The notes under the pieces are model-generated. The model was not told where the DNA came from, made no database searches, and saw only the letters and a list, made by a program, of their open reading frames with translations. Below, piece after piece: positions 60,854 through 64,000 of a stretch of 64,000 nucleotides of DNA. The DNA is from Microvirga sp052115485 (GTDB taxonomy: Bacteria > Pseudomonadota > Alphaproteobacteria > Rhizobiales > Beijerinckiaceae), in contig NZ_JBFRGU010000004.1 of NCBI RefSeq assembly GCF_052115485.1, positions 310,001-374,000 on the forward strand. The letters are read 5' to 3'. Every line of letters starts with the position of its first letter. Within the stretch, counting starts at the first letter, position 1. A program made the translations under genes and the position numbers.

Positions 60854-62029
60854 ATGTCGATCACGGGATCACAGGACCAGACAATCAAGCGCCGCTTGCG
60901 GCTCGGCATGGTGGGCGGCGGACGCGGCGCTTTCATCGGTGCGGTGCATCGCATCGCATCGCGGCTCGACGATCACTGGGAGCTTGTCGCCGGCGCGCTT
61001 TCCTCCGACCCGGAACGCGCGCTACATTCGGGCCAGGATCTCCTTTTGAAAGCGGATCGCATTTACGGTGATTACAATGAGATGGCCCGGCGCGAGCGGC
61101 GCTTGAAAGACGGTATCGATGCGGTCGCCATTGTCACGCCGAACCACGCCCATGCTTCTGCCGCGCGCGCTTTCCTCAAAGCAGGCATTCACGTGATCTG
61201 CGACAAGCCGCTGACGACGACACGCCGCGAGGCGGATCAGCTTGCAAAACTCGCCCGCGACTCCGGCCTCATCTTCGCGGTCACGCACAACTATACCGGC
61301 TATCCGTTGGTGCGGCAGGCTCGTGCCATGGTGCAAGCGGGCGAACTCGGCGCCATCCGTGTCGTGCAGGTGGAATACGCACAGGATTGGCTTGCCACCC
61401 GCACCGAGGGAACCGGCAACAAGCAAGCGGAATGGCGCACTGATCCCGCGCGTTCAGGGCCGGCCGGAGCCGTGGGCGATATCGGCACGCATGCCTTCAA
61501 TCTCGCCGAGTTCATCACCAACGATGAGGTCTTATCGCTCTCAGCCGAGCTGCACACCTTCGTCGAAGGCCGTCGGCTCGATGATAATGCGCATATGCTG
61601 CTGCGCTTCAATTCCGGCGCGAAGGGCATGCTCTGGTGCAGCCAGGTCGCCGCCGGGTTGGAGAACGGCCTGCGAATTCGCGTCTATGGCGAAAAGGCGG
61701 GGCTGGAATGGCATCAGGAAAACCCGAACGTCCTCATCTTCTCCCCTTTGAACGAGCCGCAGCGTCTCATCCGCCGCAACGGTGCGAGCACCAGCGAGAT
61801 CTCGCGCGCCGCCTGCCGCATCCCGGCGGGACATCCGGAAGGCTATCTGGAAGGCTTTGCACAGATCTATGCCGATGTGGCAGAACAAATCGTGGCCCGT
61901 ATCGAGGGACGCGACCCGCATCCGTACTCCTTGCAAGCGCCAACTGTCGAGCACGGGGTGCGGGGGGTGCGCTTCATCGATGCCGCCGTGCGCTCCTCGC
62001 AGCGGAAGGCGGCCTGGGTTCCGGTCTAG
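60854..62029 (+). CDS. Gfo/Idh/MocA-family oxidoreductase
   Basis: This 391-residue NAD(P)-dependent dehydrogenase has the N-terminal Rossmann motif LGMVGGGRGAFIGAVHRI and the family CDKPLTTT motif, in which Asp replaces the Glu of the usual EKP. The C-terminal substrate domain contains DIGTHAFNLAEF with the catalytic-region Asp and His. Members oxidise sugars or inositols, often to 3-keto derivatives that are then processed by a TIM-barrel partner like the one encoded upstream. It is the last gene of the LacI-controlled sugar operon. Confidence 0.92.
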   Translation: MSITGSQDQTIKRRLRLGMVGGGRGAFIGAVHRIASRLDDHWELVAGALSSDPERALHSGQDLLLKADRIYGDYNEMARRERRLKDGIDAVAIVTPNHAHASAARAFLKAGIHVICDKPLTTTRREADQLAKLARDSGLIFAVTHNYTGYPLVRQARAMVQAGELGAIRVVQVEYAQDWLATRTEGTGNKQAEWRTDPARSGPAGAVGDIGTHAFNLAEFITNDEVLSLSAELHTFVEGRRLDDNAHMLLRFNSGAKGMLWCSQVAAGLENGLRIRVYGEKAGLEWHQENPNVLIFSPLNEPQRLIRRNGASTSEISRAACRIPAGHPEGYLEGFAQIYADVAEQIVARIEGRDPHPYSLQAPTVEHGVRGVRFIDAAVRSSQRKAAWVPV

Positions 62030-62082
62030 CAAACGCGCGTCCTGCGGCCGATTCGCGGTTGGCGAGCACCCCACGATAAAAT

Positions 62083-62106
62083 GTCGCCCATTCGTTGCAG
62101 GGCGAC
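62083..62106 (+). terminator. Hairpin after the sugar operon
   Basis: GTCGCCC (62083-62089) and GGGCGAC (62100-62106) form a 7-bp stem with a ten-base loop in the gap between the sugar operon and the Fur-type gene. No T tract follows, so it is a weak terminator candidate. Confidence 0.4.
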
Positions 62107-62189
62107 CTGAATCACCCATAGCGGGCATACCGGTGCCTTGGATGAGCGCTTGTCAGCGCGGAAATGTTCAGTCACGAAAGCTTTGAACA

Positions 62190-62217
62190 ACGGCCTTCAA
62201 ATGGCCGTATAATATAC
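62190..62217 (+). promoter_or_regulatory. Promoter and dyads upstream of the first Fur-type gene
   Basis: ACGGCC-TTCAAAT-GGCCGT (62190-62208) is a 6-bp dyad and GTATAATATAC (62207-62217) is a perfect odd palindrome containing TATAAT (62208-62213), a good -10 box. TTGAAC at 62183-62188 could be the -35 with 19-base spacing. The palindrome over the -10 box fits autoregulation by a Fur/Zur-type protein. Confidence 0.5.
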
Positions 62218-62247
62218 TATATGACAACCTGAACCGGTAACCTCCCC

Positions 62248-62655
62248 ATGGGCGCGCATCACGATCATTCCCTGGACTCGCTGAACGATACGCAAAAGCG
62301 CGTTCACACGATTCTGGCGGCTGCCCAGAATCCGCTCTCGGCCTATGAGGTGCTGGATCAGATGCGCGCCAAGGGTGCCGTGACCCCTCCTACGATATAC
62401 CGATCTCTCGACAAGCTGATCGAGAAGGGCTTGGCCCACCGGCTGGAGAGCCTGAATGCCTACGTCGTGTGTAAGCACACGCACCCACACGAGATGGCGG
62501 CCTTCGCGATCTGTGAAACGTGCGGAACAGTTACGGAATTCAGCGACCCGACCATCGATGAGCGCCTTGATCGATGGAGCGAAGCAAACCAATTTCATCC
62601 CAAGAAGACTACGGTTGAAATTCGCGGTCTTTGTGAGACCTGCTTATTGAGATGA
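62248..62655 (+). CDS. Fur-family regulator with CxxC zinc sites (Zur-like)
   Basis: This 135-residue metal-sensing repressor has the winged helix (TPPTIYRSLDKLIEKGLAHR) and the dimerisation domain with a His-rich stretch HTHPHEMAAF and two Cys pairs: CETCG (near residue 90) and CETC at the C-terminus, the structural zinc site. This is the Zur/Fur layout; Zur is slightly favoured by sequence length and histidines, but iron, manganese or peroxide sensing cannot be excluded. A palindrome covers its likely -10 box (62207-62217). Confidence 0.88.
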   Translation: MGAHHDHSLDSLNDTQKRVHTILAAAQNPLSAYEVLDQMRAKGAVTPPTIYRSLDKLIEKGLAHRLESLNAYVVCKHTHPHEMAAFAICETCGTVTEFSDPTIDERLDRWSEANQFHPKKTTVEIRGLCETCLLR

Positions 62656-62787
62656 CATAGCGTTACATTGATCTTTCCTTGCGGAAGGTTATTGCATTGC
62701 TGCAAGTATAAATTGCAACGCTACCACATTGCGGATCCCATTACTTACCTATATGAATGGGTAGGTTTCCAACGCAGGAGAGGTCCC
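62656..62787. promoter_or_regulatory. Palindrome-rich region upstream of the second Fur-type gene
   Basis: TTGCA-TTGC-TGCAA (62692-62705) is a perfect 5-bp dyad. It is followed by a further TTGCAA and by CCCATT/AATGGG arms flanking the sequence ACCTATATG. Such AT-flanked dyads are typical of metal-regulator operators. No gene lies in this 132-base gap. Confidence 0.4.
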
Positions 62788-63240
62788 GTGGCGATTGCTC
62801 AAGATCGGATTAAAGAAGATAGCGATCTGCTCCAACGAGCGGATGAAGTGTGCCGTGAGAACAGGCTGCGCATGACACCGATGCGCGAGCGCGTTTATCG
62901 CGAACTCGTGCAAAGCGGCGGCCCGGTCGGCGCTTACGATCTGGTGGAACGGTTGAGCAGCAAGTCTCGCCGCATTGCCCCGGTCACTATTTATCGGGCC
63001 CTCGACTTCCTTCGTGACGCGGGTCTCGTTCACCGTCTGGCGACGCAAAACTCATACATCGTCTCCCATGGCGAGGTCGATGTAGGCGCGGTCAAGGTGA
63101 TGTTCGTCTGCTCGCGCACGGGCCAGAGCGTCGAAATCCATTCCAAGGAAGTCGGAGATGCGATTCGCAAGGCCGCCGAAGAGGCCGGCTTCAAGTCGAT
63201 TTCGCCCTTCGTGGAAGTGGAAGGCGAGATCGCTCGCTAA
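62788..63240 (+). CDS. Fur-family regulator with degenerate Cys site
   Basis: This 150-residue Fur-type protein has the canonical winged helix (MTPMRERVYRELVQSGGPVG, APVTIYRALDFLRDAGLVHR) but the dimerisation domain lacks the structural zinc site: where relatives have CxxCG it has CSRTGQSVEI, and there is no second Cys pair. Histidines remain in VSHGE and IHSKE. It starts with GTG at 62788 after AGGAGAGGTCCC. It is a paralogue of the gene 132 bases upstream, and the pair are in tandem, which is unusual for Fur-family genes. Its metal specificity may have diverged. Confidence 0.85.
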   Translation: MAIAQDRIKEDSDLLQRADEVCRENRLRMTPMRERVYRELVQSGGPVGAYDLVERLSSKSRRIAPVTIYRALDFLRDAGLVHRLATQNSYIVSHGEVDVGAVKVMFVCSRTGQSVEIHSKEVGDAIRKAAEEAGFKSISPFVEVEGEIAR

Positions 63241-63266
63241 TTGTATTTCGTCCAAATAGACGAAAT

Positions 63267-63297
63267 GAAAAAGGCCGGGCAATGCCCGGCCTTTTTC
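63267..63297. terminator. Bidirectional rho-independent terminator
   Basis: GAAAAAGGCCGGGC (63267-63280) and GCCCGGCCTTTTTC (63284-63297) form a perfect 14-bp stem with a three-base loop and T/A runs on both sides. It separates the convergent Fur-type and RND pump genes and can stop transcription in both directions. Confidence 0.92.
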
Positions 63298-64000
63298 TTA
63301 TTCGGCTGCAATCGCCTGTTGCTGCAAGTGAGGCTTTTTCTCCTCGGCCGCGTCCGGCGTTTCCTTCGCAATGAAGGTGTAGAACATCGGCACGACGAAG
63401 AGCGTGAAGATCGTGCCGACGGACATACCCGAGGCGATGACGAGACCCATGGAGAAGCGCGCCGCCGCACCAGCGCCGCTGGCGTAGATGAGCGGGGCAA
63501 CGCCGAGCACCATGGCCGCCGTCGTCATCAGAATCGGACGAAGACGAACCTTCGCCGCCTCCTCGATCGCCGCGCGGCGCTTGAGCCTATGCTTGTGCTT
63601 CAACTCGTTGGCGAACTCCACCATCAGGATGCCGTGCTTTGTGATCAGGCCGACAAGCGTGATCAGGCCGACCTGGGTGTAGATGTTCAATGTGGCAAGG
63701 CCCACATAGAGGAACATCATCGCGCCGAACATGGAGAGCGGCACCGACATCATGATGATGAACGGATCGCGGAAGCTCTCGAACTGCGCGGCGAGCACCA
63801 GATAGATGACGATGACCGCAAGGCCGAAGGCCATCGCGATGGAACTGCCCTCTTGGACCTCGAGGCGGGATTGGCCCGCATAGTCCGTATAGAAGCCGCT
63901 CGGCATGACCTGCTGTGCGATATCCCGCAGGATCTGCAAGCCTTCCGACGTCGTCACACCCGGCATAGGCAGCGCCGAAATCGTCGCGGAGTTGAGCTGG
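63298..64000 (-). CDS. RND efflux transporter permease, C-terminal part (runs off the window)
   Basis: This is the C-terminal part (about 234 codons) of a hydrophobic-amphiphilic RND pump of the AcrB/MexB class. The visible segment has the family block QVGLITLVGLITKHGILMVE and several further helices, ending with a soluble, His/Gln-rich tail. The gene continues beyond base 64000 on the minus strand. It ends at the bidirectional terminator 63267-63297. Substrate and any membrane-fusion partner lie outside the window. Confidence 0.93.
   Translation of the reverse strand, partial: QLNSATISALPMPGVTTSEGLQILRDIAQQVMPSGFYTDYAGQSRLEVQEGSSIAMAFGLAVIVIYLVLAAQFESFRDPFIIMMSVPLSMFGAMMFLYVGLATLNIYTQVGLITLVGLITKHGILMVEFANELKHKHRLKRRAAIEEAAKVRLRPILMTTAAMVLGVAPLIYASGAGAAARFSMGLVIASGMSVGTIFTLFVVPMFYTFIAKETPDAAEEKKPHLQQQAIAAE

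Noticed and set aside
62656..62787. An earlier start for the second Fur-type protein in the upstream gap
   Set aside because: The frame is open to 62668, but the extra residues do not match Fur-family proteins, and the GTG at 62788 has a good Shine-Dalgarno.

Overview
The window is a chromosomal stretch from an alphaproteobacterium, most likely a Hyphomicrobiales (Rhizobiales) soil or plant-associated genus. I infer this from the high GC content (estimated by eye), the dense ATGA-coupled operons, the many ABC importers, the GntR/LacI/LysR/Lrp regulators beside them, and a Kdp operon preceded by a tiny extra membrane ORF. The genus cannot be fixed from the sequence alone. I saw no tRNA, rRNA, insertion sequence, prophage or CRISPR array.

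Layout. 1-7253: hexuronate region. A minus-strand operon (uxaC, then a PotD/A/B/C-like ABC importer) is divergent from a FadR-type GntR regulator and uxaA. 7315-10866: envelope-stress set of flotillin, YqiJ/NfeD-like membrane protein and a PspA-domain protein with an unusual N-terminal extension. 11241-15241: small ORF, DUF4173-like membrane protein, and an OmpR-type response regulator with its sensor kinase. 15246-23266: complete high-affinity potassium system kdpFABCDE plus an unannotated 27-residue membrane ORF in front of kdpF. 23567-24013: OsmC-type protein. 24030-27201: SsuABC/TauABC-type importer divergent from an Lrp-type regulator. 27230-29673: LOG-family protein and M32 carboxypeptidase. 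29692-35177: dipeptide/oligopeptide (Dpp/Opp) ABC importer. 35274-40762: divergent GntR-type regulator and an operon of amide-hydrolysing and redox enzymes. 40864-41901: D-2-hydroxyacid dehydrogenase. 42051-49676: polyamine-type ABC importer with puuD, patD, a DUF3830 protein and a LysR regulator. 49783-54647: another binding-protein-dependent importer ending in an endonuclease/exonuclease/phosphatase-fold hydrolase. 54791-62029: LacI regulator divergent from a ribose-type sugar importer, a TIM-barrel isomerase and a Gfo/Idh/MocA dehydrogenase. 62248-63240: two tandem Fur-family regulators. 63298-64000: C-terminal end of an RND efflux pump.

How it works together. Most of the window is scavenging metabolism. 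Six ABC importers each sit next to a regulator or to enzymes that probably act on the imported compound: hexuronate, an organosulfur-like or other small compound, peptides, putrescine/GABA-type amines, a possibly phosphorylated compound, and a sugar. The remainder is homeostasis: potassium, envelope integrity, metals and efflux.

The most unusual observations are: the PspA protein with an N-terminal domain and an internal Shine-Dalgarno/start; the extra Kdp mini-ORF; an uncharacterised amide pathway (creatininase-like, KPR-like, SDR, NodB-like deacetylase, isoaspartyl peptidase) divergent from a peptide importer; an eight-codon leader ORF and hairpin ahead of the sugar operon; strong stem-loops placed just after the binding-protein gene in three ABC operons; and a Fur paralogue with a degenerate zinc site.
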